A DNA stretch of 64,000 nt from Dermanyssus gallinae (GCA_003439945.1 QVRM01001977.1:124001-188000); one strand, 5' to 3'. Shown: positions 42,971-53,065, numbered from the stretch's first letter. Made by a program: numbers and translations. Notes: generated from the letters alone by a model not told the origin.

Positions 42971-43195
42971 ATGGAAGCAGCCACAGCGACAGGTGATAGG
43001 GTGACGTGTGGACTTGTGAGGTGCCATTCCATCGCCCAGCTCTTGGACGAGCAGAATGAAAAAGGCTCGAATTTCGGATGCTTCACGGTGGAGAGAAACA
43101 ACCAGTCAGTCAGTCAGCCAGTCAGCCAGCTAGCAAGCCAGCAAGCAAAAGCTGACGGTTTCGCTTCACGGCCTAAGTCTACCGCACATCCCTGA
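42971..43195 (+). CDS. Possible start exon, 74-codon frame, unknown
   Basis: ATG in optimal context (GAAATGG). Reads MEAATATGDRVTCGLVRCHS, IAQLLDEQNEKGSNFGCFTV, ERNN, then Gln/Ser repeats from a GTCA repeat. An inner donor (GTGAG|GTGCCA) is weak. The minus strand is open over the same interval. Confidence 0.33.
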   Translation: MEAATATGDRVTCGLVRCHSIAQLLDEQNEKGSNFGCFTVERNNQSVSQPVSQLASQQAKADGFASRPKSTAHP

Positions 43196-43400
43196 AGTCG
43201 TCGTCGTCGTCAGTCATCTGTTTCCTGCGGCCGTAAGGTCCTACGCCGAAAGACTGCAGGCCGAGGCCTGCAACCAACTCACTAACGCAAACCAACATAC
43301 ACATTTGACTAGCAGGGGCGCTGTCCTCGCTCGCGTTCATACCTCGATGCTTCTATCCATACAAACCTGTCTGTACATACGTAGAGACATACAGGCAGAC

Positions 43401-43611
43401 GTACAGGACATCTATACAGACATACAGACCGACGTACAGGACATCTATACAGATATACAGACCGATGTACAGGACATATATACAGACACACAGACATACA
43501 GGACATATATACAGACATACAGACGTACAGGACATATATACAGACACATACACGTACAGGACATATATACAGACACACAGACGTACAGGACATAAACAGA
43601 CAGACAGATAT
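43401..43611. repeat. 29/33-bp minisatellite
   Basis: Seven units, each starting (G/A)TACAGGACAT, begin at 43401, 43434, 43467, 43496, 43525, 43554 and 43583. The first two spacings are 33 and the next four are 29, the difference being a 4-base insertion near the unit end. Both strands stay open, giving Tyr/Thr/Asp (plus) or Tyr/Val/Cys (minus) repeats. Confidence 0.9.
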
Positions 43612-43621
43612 ACGCACATTC

Positions 43622-43812
43622 ATGCACTCTGGTGTGTATCTGCTCACTGCACTTGTTTCGCACGTGACAACCACCCGACCGTTTGCCAGCCCATTCGACC
43701 CGGCCCGACCCGACTCGACCCGTGCTCTTCTACCAAGCAAGTCGTTTAGCACTACCGCCTGCACATTGATGGCGGCGGCGGCGGCGGGCAGCTTTAGATG
43801 CCGCAACTTTAG
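43622..43812 (+). CDS. Exon candidate on plus, with an equal rival on minus
   Basis: Plus: ATG at 43622, MHSGVYLLTALVSHVTTTRP, FASPFDPARPDSTRALLPSK, SFSTTACTLMAAAAAGSFRC, RNF, ending at TTTAG|GTAACG (43813). Minus over the same bases: LPAAAAAINVQAVVLNDLLG, RRARVESGRAGSNGLANGRV, VVTCETSA, ending at GCA|GTGAGC. Both are protein-like with donor-type ends. Only one is likely to be real and I cannot choose. Confidence 0.33.
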
Positions 43813-43989
43813 GTAACGCGCGAGAACTGCGGTGGTTAACTAACGCCACCAAGTCGCACGACGTTAAAGCCTCAGCCAAAGGATGATTGCACAGAGAGGG
43901 CGAGCGTGCGAGAGAGAGAGAGAGAGAGAGACTCAGAGTGGAAATAGCAAAAGCCACATCATCAGTATCAACAGTACCACCACCATCAC

Positions 43990-44132
43990 CACAACCATCA
44001 TTAAAGAAGCATCATCAACCGCAACATCAGCTTCGGCAGAAAAGCAGAATCAACAGAGAAGACCGAAAGGCCCCCGACGACAGGATTTGACCCCCGGAGA
44101 TCCGAATACCGCAACATTGCAAAGTGTATATA
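43990..44132 (+). CDS. Possible exon with GTAAGG donor, polar, unknown
   Basis: The plus frame reads KEASSTATSASAEKQNQQRR, PKGPRRQDLTPGDPNTATLQ, SVY and closes at TATA|GTAAGG (44133). The acceptor may be ACCATCATTAAAG near 44007. The minus strand at 44080-44100 carries GGGGGTCAAATCCTG, faintly B-box-like, so a SINE relic is an alternative. Confidence 0.3.
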
Positions 44133-44407
44133 GTAAGGCCAACTCGGAATTCGAGTAGCGGTACTACTGTCGTTCGCCACCAACGTCGCTCTCTCTCTCT
44201 CCCGAATCGCTCTCTGCGAACGCAACCGCCGGGAGATTTCGTTGTTGCGGTCGGCATTTTGGACTGCATATTTTTGAGTGGCATCGTTTAGTCCTTGGCT
44301 GAGTTGTGTCGATGTGTTGTTGAGGTTGTTGTCATTTCACGCTGTACCCGTCCGAGCAACATGTGCGTACGTGGTATTCTGGCGTGACAGGAGCACAACA
44401 TAGCGTG

Positions 44408-44439
<32 letters not shown>

Positions 44440-44441
44440 TA
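44133..44441. other. Unique DNA and (TA)n
   Basis: (TA)n at 44411-44443. No supported gene. Confidence 0.4.
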
Positions 44442-44750
44442 TCAACATGCATATGGTTGAACAAAGGGCCAGAAGGAGAAGAATGACGACGACGATGACG
44501 ACAACGCAAGGTGGAGTGCATTGTTAATTATGACTGAGGTCGGTGGGCGAGGTTGAGGTGAGGTAGCCCACGTCAGGCTAACCTCGCCCGGTGCCACCCC
44601 TCTGAGCCCCCACGCCACCCAAACCCCACGGGGGCCCAAAGTCCGAATGAAGTCACAAGTGACGAAAGTCGAATGCAGGCCACCATATGGGTTGGTACAG
44701 GTAGCGGTTCTGCTGCTATTAACACCAGCAGCGGCAGCAGCATCAGCCAC
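44442..44750 (-). CDS. Possible terminal exon, 102-codon frame, unknown
   Basis: Minus frame reads ADAAAAAGVNSSRTATCTNP, YGGLHSTFVTCDFIRTLGPR, GVWVAWGLRGVAPGEVSLTW, ATSPQPRPPTSVIINNALHL, a Ser run and FFSFWPFVQPYAC to TGA. Few simple repeats. GGTGTTAATAG could be the acceptor. No ATG. Confidence 0.3.
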   Translation of the reverse strand: MADAAAAAGVNSSRTATCTNPYGGLHSTFVTCDFIRTLGPRGVWVAWGLRGVAPGEVSLTWATSPQPRPPTSVIINNALHLALSSSSSSFFSFWPFVQPYAC

Positions 44751-45014
44751 AGGACAGTAACAATAATAGAAGAAGAAGCAGCTGTACTAAGTGATAGTAG
44801 CTTCTAGCGAGCATGGATATCGTGGTTTAGGAGGGATCTGTTTGCATATGGCTGGTGCATGCGTGTGGGCCTACGCACGTATCTACGAGCTCGCACGCCC
44901 GCATGCGTCCAGTGCTGGGTCTACATGGCAATAGTCTATATGTGGCGTTGTTTAAATCTTCGGAGCGCATTAGACGCAACACAGGTTGACTCTCGAAAGG
45001 CACCGTTTGTCAAC
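44751..45014. other. Unique DNA, no gene seen
   Basis: GAA run near 44770-44780, otherwise unremarkable. Confidence 0.4.
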
Positions 45015-45225
45015 TACTGCACTATTTATTTTCGGGCTGACTCTCAGCCAACATTTAACGTCTACGGAACCGCTCCCGCATTGCTTCATAAGACGCCCCA
45101 CCCCCTACCCACCCAATAGATACAAATGTGCAACACGGTGAGGATCGACCCGTGTTGCATCCTTGTGTCTCCTCCGGTCGCAAGGCGCACGCGAATTCAC
45201 CACGCCACCACCGAACTCGGTCTGT
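45015..45225 (-). mobile_element. tRNA-derived SINE, copy B
   Basis: Same family and orientation as 38115-38290. On minus: CGAGTTCGGTGGTGGCGTGG, GTGCGCCTTGCGACCGGAGG, a longer variable segment, ACGGGTCGATCCTCACC (B box with one base lost, 45139-45155), TTGCACATTTGTATC and GCGGTTCCGTAGACGTTAAA. It has an insertion of C-rich DNA (45097-45115) absent from copy A. The divergence shows both are old. Confidence 0.75.
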
Positions 45226-46294
45226 CGACTACTATCACTACTACTATTACTCAGTATAACTAGTACTGTTACTGCGCCTATTAGGCAGTGCTGGGGGGGC
45301 AGACGACTTTGTTACCCCGACTCCAGATACAGGAGAGCGGGTCGGACTGAACCAGAAAGGGGCGCTGCGATCCGTCTCAACAGGTTATCTCAACAATGGC
45401 ATGTCGTTGGCACGACAGCAATTGAAAACGCCAATGAAACCGCATTATTTCCTCCCTAAGTTCCACCTAAGAATGCCTCGCGCTTCTTTTATCATCTATG
45501 TTAGGGTTTGTTCGTTACTTCTGGACCAAATGCAACCCGCTTAGATTGCACATAGGCGCTGCTAGTAAATAATTACGTCCCTCGCCCCTTTTACATACGA
45601 ATCGCCAACAAGAGAGCTTGTCTCGGCAGAAAGACCGTTGAGGTTTTGGCAGGGTACTTTATTCGGTATTACAATTCGGTGGGACACCTCATGTTTTCGT
45701 TCTTGGTAGACAGCAGCACGCTCGTTGAAGTCGGTCGTTGAAGTTCCACGCGTTTCAGGCGAATAGTCCAGATCTCATTGGCTAGCTTCTAAAACGCAGT
45801 GCAACGATCGCAGTGCAACTGGGGGCTACGGTTGGTTGCATATACCACCTCTGATCCCGCAGCTTTCGTTCTGTGGTGTCGTTTGTTTTGGGCGCGTGTT
45901 TTTGGCACGCGTTTTTGACGACACGGACATCTCGTCATTTGGCACGTTGTTACGCCGTGTTCACACGGACGTTGAGCCAAGCGTTCGCGTCATGTCAACT
46001 TGTTTCAGTTGTCAGTAAATCGACCCGGACTGTGCTTCCACGAAACTTTGAATTTGAATTCGACAGGGCGACAACGTTCAGTAAATATCCCGCGAGCGGT
46101 GTGTGATAGGACCAACTTTTACAACCGAGCGTGTGTCTGGACGTATTTGTACGTGACGAAAGGAATTTCTGCAAAAAATAAAAGTTCGTGAGGCAAGCAT
46201 CGATGACGACGACGACGACAACAACCCGATAACGTTGATAACAATAAAAAAAAAAGAAAAAACACAAGAAATAGTAACACAATTTTCAATCGTA
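45226..46294. other. Unique DNA, no firm gene
   Basis: ACT/CTA triplets at 45228-45262 flank the SINE as in copy A. Plus frames at 45163-45459 and 45873-46106 are open but unsupported. A-rich DNA at 46240-46270. Confidence 0.4.
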
Positions 46295-46639
46295 CTATAA
46301 CCAGCACCAGCAAATGACGCCACTGCCAATAATCAACAAAACGAAAACGAGATAACAATAAGTTACATTAATATCGTCGGTTGCGGTATTATTATTATTA
46401 TAATGCAGCGATAACAGTTTATTTACGCGAATGTTAGCACTTTGGAGTGAACAATTGTCTCCGCGCGAACGTGTAGACACGGTTTCTCCAAGCCAAAATT
46501 TGTCCTGTTCCGAAATAGCTAGAACCCAGTGTATTGTGTACGTATTATCAGCACTGTTCCTTGTTTCTGCGATTATTACTGTTTGAGTTGTGTTTTCGTA
46601 ATGATAACCTTCGAGCATACGAGCCCTAACCATTTTCAT
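46295..46639 (-). CDS. Probable small tail-anchored or single-pass protein, unknown
   Basis: ATG-started frame of 114 residues without simple-repeat dependence: MKMVRARMLEGYHYENTTQT, VIIAETRNSADNTYTIHWVL, AISEQDKFWLGETVSTRSRG, DNCSLQSANIRVNKLLSLHY, a short Asn run, TDDINVTYCY, then LVFVLLIIGSGVICWCWL and stop. The last 18 residues form one hydrophobic helix at the extreme C-terminus. Possible N-glycosylation sites are NTT, NCS and NVT. This layout fits a tail-anchored or GPI-signal-bearing protein. No N-terminal signal peptide. Its ATG lies 106 bases from a divergent plus ORF. Confidence 0.45.
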   Translation of the reverse strand: MKMVRARMLEGYHYENTTQTVIIAETRNSADNTYTIHWVLAISEQDKFWLGETVSTRSRGDNCSLQSANIRVNKLLSLHYNNNNTATDDINVTYCYLVFVLLIIGSGVICWCWL

Positions 46640-46745
46640 TGCGCTCGCACCATTGGTATCTGGTCGCACCTTGACCGCAGAGTCATCGCAATAGTCGTTT
46701 CCTATTTAGTAGTAACAGTCGAATTAAAATAGTCAGAATTGTATT

Positions 46746-47150
46746 ATGAGAGTGTATTTACGTATCATACTACTCGGACCAGTCGGCTACTATCTGTTCG
46801 ACAGCGAGGACCTTTTGCATGCAGGTAATGCCGAAACGACGACACTGGGGGGTACGAAGACGAATTTCTGTCAAACCACCGCAGTGGGGTTGACTGGAAT
46901 GGGAGGTGGGCTAGAAGAAAAAGAAGGCCTCGACGACGATAACATGGGGGGGGGGGATATGTTGGACAATGTAGCGAGACAACAAGAACACCGGGTTACG
47001 AGTACGGGCTTTTCGTTGTTGTTCGGTTTTGATTCTTGTTGGCCGCCAATTACTGTAGAATCAATCAACAAGCATACGCGCATTGGCGTCTGCTTGTTGA
47101 TTGATTCTACAGTAATGTCTGCTCAGCTAGACGACCTTATAGCAGAGTAG
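46746..47150 (+). CDS. ORF with signal-peptide-like start, unknown
   Basis: ATG with A at -3. The N-terminus MRVYLRIILLGPVGYYLF looks like a short signal peptide or anchor, followed by DSEDLLHAG. At 46825 the sequence CATGCAG|GTAATG is a strong donor, so the coding exon may be only 46746-46824. Unspliced, the frame continues for 134 residues through an acidic Gly/Asp-rich part (with a 9-G run at 46947) to TAG at 47150 and includes both arms of the inverted repeat 47049-47116. Confidence 0.35.
   Translation: MRVYLRIILLGPVGYYLFDSEDLLHAGNAETTTLGGTKTNFCQTTAVGLTGMGGGLEEKEGLDDDNMGGGDMLDNVARQQEHRVTSTGFSLLFGFDSCWPPITVESINKHTRIGVCLLIDSTVMSAQLDDLIAE
47049..47116. repeat. Perfect 26-bp inverted repeat with short loop
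   Basis: The left arm 47049-47074 (ATTACTGTAGAATCAATCAA...) and right arm 47091-47116 are exact reverse complements; the 16-base loop itself contains ACGC/GCGT pairing. The arms are complex sequence, not microsatellite. Confidence 0.95.
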
Positions 47151-47179
47151 GTCTGTAAAGAGAAACAAGGATAATTGGT

Positions 47180-47300
47180 AGTGAGATAGAGACGAGTGGA
47201 TAGAGGAATAGTGAAATTGAAAGGTGGAGTGGTGGAGAAAGAGGAAGTGAGAGAGAAAGAAAGAGAGAGAGGGAGAGAGACAGAGAGAGCGAAACTTGCA
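47180..47300. repeat. GA-rich tract
   Basis: GAGA/GAAA units, densest at 47248-47290. Confidence 0.75.
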
Positions 47301-47739
47301 ACTTGCCCGAGGCTTCCGGCAGCAGCAACCAATTGACATTTCGCCGTCGTGGTTTGCTTTAGTTTTGCTTGTTGTTGCTGTTGCTGCGTGACTGACTGCC
47401 TGCTTGACTCAATGACGATCGTTTACGAAACAACGAGCTGTTTCGGCAATAGGATGGTAGCGAGCCCACAGCACCAACCAGCGACGTACACGCAGACGTT
47501 GCTCGTCGCAGACAAAAACGAAATGGTGTAGGAAGACACCATCGAACGACAAGTGTCAACATGCAACCTTTCGTCACCGGCGACCTTATGGCAGCAAGTA
47601 GCACACACACACACAAAGGTGCAGCCCCCCTTTGAAAATACCACACATCTAACCGTGTATCAATTCACCGTCTCACGTCTTCGACTGGCTCCACTGTTGT
47701 CTCGCGACAGCGGCGGTGGCGGTGGTAGTCGGGGGATGT
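47301..47739. other. Unique DNA, no firm gene
   Basis: A minus frame (47359-47646) is moderately protein-like but lacks borders. CA run at 47602-47614. Confidence 0.35.
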
Positions 47740-47960
47740 TGGCGACAACGACAACAATAGCAACAGCAACAACAGCAACAACAACAACAACAACAACAGC
47801 AACAACAACAGCGGCAACAACAACAGCGACGACTTCTACAGCAACAACAGCAGCGACGGCTTCTACAGTAGTAGTAGTAGTAGCAAGAACAACAACAATA
47901 ACAACAACGACAGTTGTTGCAGTAGCAAGAACAACAGCGGTTGTAACAGCAACCAATACG
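47740..47960. repeat. CAA/CAG array with GTA insert
   Basis: CAA-type triplets with a GTA run (47866-47881) and a short GTTG inversion near 47911. Confidence 0.9.
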
Positions 47961-48294
47961 CGAATATATTTGTCTACCGCTGCAACAATAACAAATGCAA
48001 TCCTGTAGCAGTCTGGGATATTGCCGTTGATATAAGGCTAGTTTAGTCGCCGTTGCCGCCATCGCATAGGTAGTTATATTTACAGTAGTACTACTACTAA
48101 CAGTAGTCTTAATGGTTAAAGTTAAGTTAGTGGTGGTCAAAGTGTTGGTTTGTTTTGGCCATAGTCACACAACTAACCTGTATGTCTAGTTCTTACAAAG
48201 CTGTCGGTATGGTGGGTAGCAGCGCGCGCTAGTTCGAGTTAAAATCATTTTTTTAAGAAGGTTGTTTTTATATCTAGACCTATATTCAACTCTC

Positions 48295-48440
48295 GCCTAC
48301 GGGCTTAAAATTCATCCTAAGCCATTTCTTCGAGGCACCGGGGGCCGGACATTTTGAAATATCTAGGGTTTCCCCAGTAGTTGTTCCAGCAGTATGGCCG
48401 CTGATTCTTAGCGGTATGGTTTATCATCTATTCTCAATGA
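48295..48440 (+). repeat. Diverged dispersed repeat, copy 1
   Basis: CGCCTACGGGCTTAAAATTC ... GGACATTTTGAAATATCTAG, GGTTTCCCCAGTAGT and CAGTATGGCCGCTGATTC align in order with 49465-49600. One frame gives PDILKYLGFPQ, stop, LFQQYGR. Confidence 0.7.
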
Positions 48441-49304
48441 GCATCGCGCAAAGAAAATTCGATTGACAGCACAGATCGAACCGGCATCACTCCGGTAGAT
48501 GACAACCATAACTAACGCACTAGTCCCCTAGACAACAACAAAAACAACAACAACGACGACGACGACGCCATCTATGCTGCCACTTTTACACGAATATTTT
48601 AACTAGTTGTACCATTCCGATTAGGAACTTCACTGTCATCAATACAATTTTTACTTCGATCTCAGCGCGGCGGTTAGCATTTGTCGCGGTAGTAGCAGTG
48701 CTGTTATTACTATGACAGGCAGCGCCAGGAACAGCAGCAGCGGTAAAGAACCGCATCTGTCGACAACATCGACTCGAAGGCGACTCTCTTATGCGTGGCA
48801 GCGGACCAGGTATCTATCGATCGGACTTGACGGGCGCCAATCCGCCATCCCGTCTGTCCTGGTCTGTCCCCGTACTTCGTCTTCAGCTGTAGCTGTCTAG
48901 TTGGTTGGTAAACCATTGTGTGGCGTGCGTGAAGTCGATGTGCGTGAAGTCGATGAAGTCGATGAAGGTGTGAGCTACCTTGTCAACAGGTAGTTTGCGA
49001 AGTTGAACTAAGTTAGTGACTGCGGCGGCCTCCGGCGAACGAACCGCATCGTTCATCGTCGAAACGCCGAATCGTCGAATAGCAACGAAGCTTAGCAGCG
49101 GACTAACTTAACTACTAGTTTGCCTAATAGTTACGTGTTTGACGTTAGCGGACGGGCGGGCCAGCCGGTGGCATCCAGGCAGGAAACAGGCAGGCTCCGT
49201 TATTGTTGCCCAACTTAAGCATGTGAATGTATGCAGTTCCGTAAATAAATCATGTCTGAATTTACTTGAAATTTAAATTACTGTACTTCCACCCAGCACC
49301 GGCA
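48441..49304. other. Unique DNA with conflicting short frames
   Basis: CAA/GAC triplets at 48532-48566. At 48710-48916 both strands are open (plus MTGSARNSSSGKEPHLSTTS; minus KYGDRPGQTGWRIGARQVRS) with no decisive border. Confidence 0.35.
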
Positions 49305-49600
49305 GCCGGCACTGTGGGCTGTCTGCACTCGACCATCGAGTCTATGGAGCACGTGCGTGCATGCTCGTGCAGAACGTGCAGAACCTGCATTAATCTGCGG
49401 CCCGGCGACGACATCGAAATGTCATTTCAAATCGGCCTACCTAGACCATCTTCCGTCTCCTACTTGGGCTTGGAACTAAACCTGATGGATGTATCCTCAA
49501 TGCACCCAGGGGCGGGACATGTTAAGATATCTAGGGCTTCCCCAACAGTCCTTGTGGCAGCATAATGGCCGCTGGCTGACTCTCTCATCAGCTTCAATCT
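49305..49600 (+). repeat. Diverged dispersed repeat copy 2, with open frame
   Basis: 49465-49600 matches 48295-48440. Its upstream part is open as GTVGCLHSTIESMEHVRACS, CRTCRTCINLRPGDDIEMSF, QIGLPRPSSVSYLGLELNLM after CAGCACCGGCAG. In another frame the shared part reads RDMLRYLGLPQQSLWQHNGR, and against copy 1 the changes are conservative (M/I, R/K, L/F). The family may have been coding, for example an old transposon ORF. Confidence 0.5.
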
Positions 49601-49739
49601 GCCTACCTGTATGTCTGTCTGTACGTAGATCTATAGTTTTTATCTTTGTGTTTGCTTGTCTTTTTGTCGCTCTTAAGGTTGATTCTCGCTCTGTTTCCGC
49701 ACGTCAGTCTATGCGCATTGTCACTGTGCGGCCTTGCCT

Positions 49740-50159
49740 ACGTTGTCGTCGTCATTGTTGCTGGTTTTGTTATTGTTCTTTCTCTTTTTATTGTTATGAT
49801 CGTTGTTGTTGTGATTGTTGTCGTCGTCGTTGTTGTGGTTGTGGTTGTTGTTGTTGCTGTTGCTGTCGCTGTTGCTACTGTAAGAGTTGGTGTCCTTTCT
49901 TTGCATGGTCATCATCATCATCATCATCATTATCATCGGCTTCTGCGTTTTCTTTGTCCACCTCCACCTGTGTTTTTCTTATTCTTATTTTTCTTTATAT
50001 ACTCGTTGTTGAACTTCTGTGGCTGCTGCAACATTGATGGTGGCCCTGTTGGTGGCGGTTGACGTGTATATGTACGTATTTGCAGTATGATCGGCGTGTG
50101 TGCAATCTGGTCGGGGCTGGGAACGTAACATGGATGAGCGTATAACAACTACTGCTGTC
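49740..50159. repeat. Degenerate TTG array and flank
   Basis: TTG/GTC/TGG triplets at 49740-49890, ATC at 49908-49936, then unique DNA. Confidence 0.8.
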
Positions 50160-50530
<371 letters not shown>

Positions 50531-50689
50531 CTGCTACATCGCTGCTTAAAAACAGCAGCGGCCTTCCCCCTTACTAAAGAAGGAGACGGCTGACCGCTTG
50601 ACTCGGCTAGCTTACCTTGGCTTTGTGTATTTTGTCTCTTTTTGCGTCTACCCTTGGTGGGTGGCTGTTTGTTCGGCTGTTTTTCTTTG

Positions 50690-51020
50690 ACTTATTCGTC
50701 ATCGTCTTATTTTTTTATTCCTTCTTTTTCTTTTTCTTCTTTTTCTTCTTCTTCTTGTTTTGTCAGCCAGTCGGTAGGTCTGTCGGTCGATCTTTCCTTG
50801 TTGTTTTTAATGTTTGCCTTGCCTTCTGTGACTGTTTCGTTTTTTTTTAGATATATATTTTTTTTGTATCTTTTTTTTTCTCTATTTTTGTCTGCCACAC
50901 ACACACCCCCTGTTTCTGCTTACTTTTCTTTGGCGTTTTCTATCCTTGTTTTTCCAGCTCCTTGTTGAACGTTTCTTCCTTCCCGGTCGGCTGTCCTTCT
51001 TCGTTCGCCCCATTTTCTCC
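50690..51020. repeat. Pyrimidine-rich (T/TTC) tract
   Basis: TTC and T homopolymers over 330 bases, densest at 50705-50760 and 50840-50890. It may serve as polypyrimidine DNA upstream of the acceptor at 51148, but is far from it. Confidence 0.7.
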
Positions 51021-51148
51021 TCTATGATTCACTCGTGACATTTGTCTCTTGGTCTACTGCTTGCATTACTTATTGTTGCTGTGGGCTACTGCTGGCGCCA
51101 CAGCGCTACACTGCTGTTACACGCAAAGTTTCTTAAGTTTGCCTTCAG

Positions 51149-51363
51149 TGCGGCGCGTCAACCGATCGTCTAGCCAACGACCAAGCGGTCGACCGCCGCC
51201 TGGGGTGGATGGGGCGTCTTTTGCCACCGCCACCACCACCACCACCACCATGGCTACCTCTTTTCTTACCATAATCACGATCATCATCAGTGCCGTTTCT
51301 CTTGTGGCTGAATCATTTCTGTTATTCTGTTTGTTGAGTCAGTCAGTGCTTAAGCGTCAATAG
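51149..51363 (+). CDS. Probable terminal exon with C-terminal membrane helix
   Basis: TTTCTTAAGTTTGCCTTCAG (51148) is a good acceptor. The frame reads RRVNRSSSQRPSGRPPPGVD, GASFATA, a Thr run, MATSFLTIITIIISAVSLVA, ESFLLFCLLSQSVLKRQ and TAG. It would supply a basic Ser/Pro linker and one or two hydrophobic segments with a short basic tail. The Thr run comes from CCACCA triplets. Confidence 0.38.
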
Positions 51364-51825
51364 TAGTTTTTTCCTCTAGCTGTACTACAAAGGTACACAA
51401 AGACACACGGGGCATACTGGCAGACAGATAATGTTGCTTCTACATTTTTATATATTTGCCATATAGTATATGTACATACAAGTAAATGTACGTATGCATG
51501 AACGAATAGTATATATATATATATATATATATATTGTGGCAGTAGCTTGTCATGGCAACCAGGAATAACATAATAACCATTGCAGGTGCAATCCTTGCGC
51601 GAGTTATTTTTGCTTCAGGATTTGTTTAAGCACTATTTTGCCCTGCTACTAAATGCGTGTGGTGGGGAACGCTCATATAAGTATTTAGTAGTGAGAAAAT
51701 GATGATGATGGAACTGGACACAATTGTGTTGCCACTACCTCGTTACAAATGTGATTGTCGGAGCGTAATAACATAAACAAATACATATCGAGTTGTTTGG
51801 TATTGCTCTTATTTTCTTAAAAGAC

Positions 51826-51826
<1 letters not shown>
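51364..51826. other. Unique AT-rich DNA with short (TA)n
   Basis: (TA)n at 51511-51534. No supported gene. Confidence 0.45.

Positions 51827-51895
<69 letters not shown>
51827..51895. repeat. (TA)n, about 69 bp
   Basis: Pure TA. Confidence 0.95.
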
Positions 51896-51897
<2 letters not shown>

Positions 51898-52094
51898 GCA
51901 TTTTTTCTGCACGATACTAAAAATAGAGAAGTCCGACGGTAGTCGGCCGGGCGGCAGGCAGAACCACCTTGGTCGTTGGGTTGGCACCATGGCTTTTCGT
52001 CGCCCTCGACGTCGCACTGTGCCTTTGAAAGTCGCTGGTGCAATTTTGTGTGCCACGTCTTTCGGGGTCGTTGGCGTCAAGTCTTGTCGGTAGC

Positions 52095-52521
52095 AACAAC
52101 AACAACAGCAACAGCACCGACAACAACAACATCAATACCAACAAAAACATCAACAACATCAATACCGACAGCAACAACAACAACAGCGACAATTCGCTCA
52201 GTGGCTGTCGTCATTGCAACATTCGTTGTTGTAGGGTGGTTGGCTTGGCGGTGCCACGCTGTGCCCACCTTCCTCCAGGGAGGAAGGTGTGCGCAGCAGC
52301 AATGGCGGTGGCAACGGTCTCTTTCTTCCAGCGGCCGTCTTGAGCCGAGTCAAACGCTTTATTCTCAAGTGCAAGAAAGAAAAGCAAAAAAGATGACGAC
52401 GATGACGAAGAGGAAAAAGACGACGACGACGAAGAAAAGAAACGAAACGATCGAGCCGACCGTCGAAGGCTCGAAGAAAAAGCAAAATAAGAGAAGAAGA
52501 AAAAAAAGGCAGCGCGCTTAG
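52095..52521 (+). CDS. Thr-rich, single-helix, Lys-rich frame, doubtful
   Basis: The frame encodes a Thr-rich stretch from CAA arrays, then TIRSVAVVIATFVVVGWLAW (a plausible helix), CHAVPTFLQGGRCAQQQWRW, SLSSSGRLEPSQTLYSQVQE and a long Lys/Arg/Glu tail from an AAG/GAC purine tract (52380-52510). The shape is that of a mucin-like single-pass protein, but both ends are repeat-derived. A 10-bp hairpin (CACCTTCCTC-CAGG-GAGGAAGGTG) sits at 52266-52289. The middle (52190-52370) is the only complex part. Confidence 0.3.
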
Positions 52522-52948
52522 AAAAGAAGGCAAAGCTCGTCATATTCAAGGAGGCTCCTTGGCGGCCAACCAGAAATATCGAACGACAAGGTCGCCCTAG
52601 AAGAACACAGATAACAACAATGACACCAACAGCAGGACAACAACAACAACGGCAACAGCAACAACAGCAGCAGCAGCGCCACCAAGCAACGGTTGGCGTT
52701 CTTTTCAACCAGCCTTTTTTTTGTTGTTGTAGGGATTTATTCTTCTTTTTCACCTGAATGTCAATAGTAATAGATACGTCTCTACGTGGTGCGTGTGTGT
52801 GTGTGTTTGTGTGTGTCTGCCTGCGCGTGTGCACGGCCGCCTGTATATCTATCGACGCGCGTCTAAGCGTCAGGCGTGTGGCCTTTGCGAATGCACTGTC
52901 ACCACATTTGACCGTGGTGGTGTCGGCAGCGGCAGCGGCAATACTTAC
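52522..52948. other. CAA remnant, GT tract, unique DNA
   Basis: CAA/CAG at 52630-52685, GT at 52788-52817. No supported gene. Confidence 0.45.
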
Positions 52949-53065
52949 TCATGGCTTTGCGTGGTTCTCTCGTGTTTTTTTTCTATACTATAGCCAGCGA
53001 ATAGTATCGACCCACCCAACATCCAGCCAGATAACCTTAAACCGTCGGTCCCCGCAAGTGGCATG
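52949..53065 (-). CDS. Probable internal exon with strong splice signals, unknown
   Basis: On the minus strand TTTTTGTCCAGTCTTTTTCAG is an excellent acceptor and CATGA|GTAAGTATT a consensus donor. The 117-base exon reads, after one leading base, MPLAGTDGLRLSGWMLGGSI, LFAGYSIEKKHERTTQSH. The ATG is the second base of the exon, so this could be the first coding exon after a leader intron. A Gly/Leu hydrophobic part is followed by a charged part. No simple repeats inside. The upstream minus frame remains open to 53217 (SVPVRVVYTPGVLDNPSVCV). Confidence 0.58.

Noticed and set aside
43401..43611. Regular repeats considered as a CRISPR array
   Set aside because: Units are contiguous without unique spacers; it is a minisatellite.
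44859..45119. 86-codon plus ORF
   Set aside because: Half of it is antisense SINE copy B.
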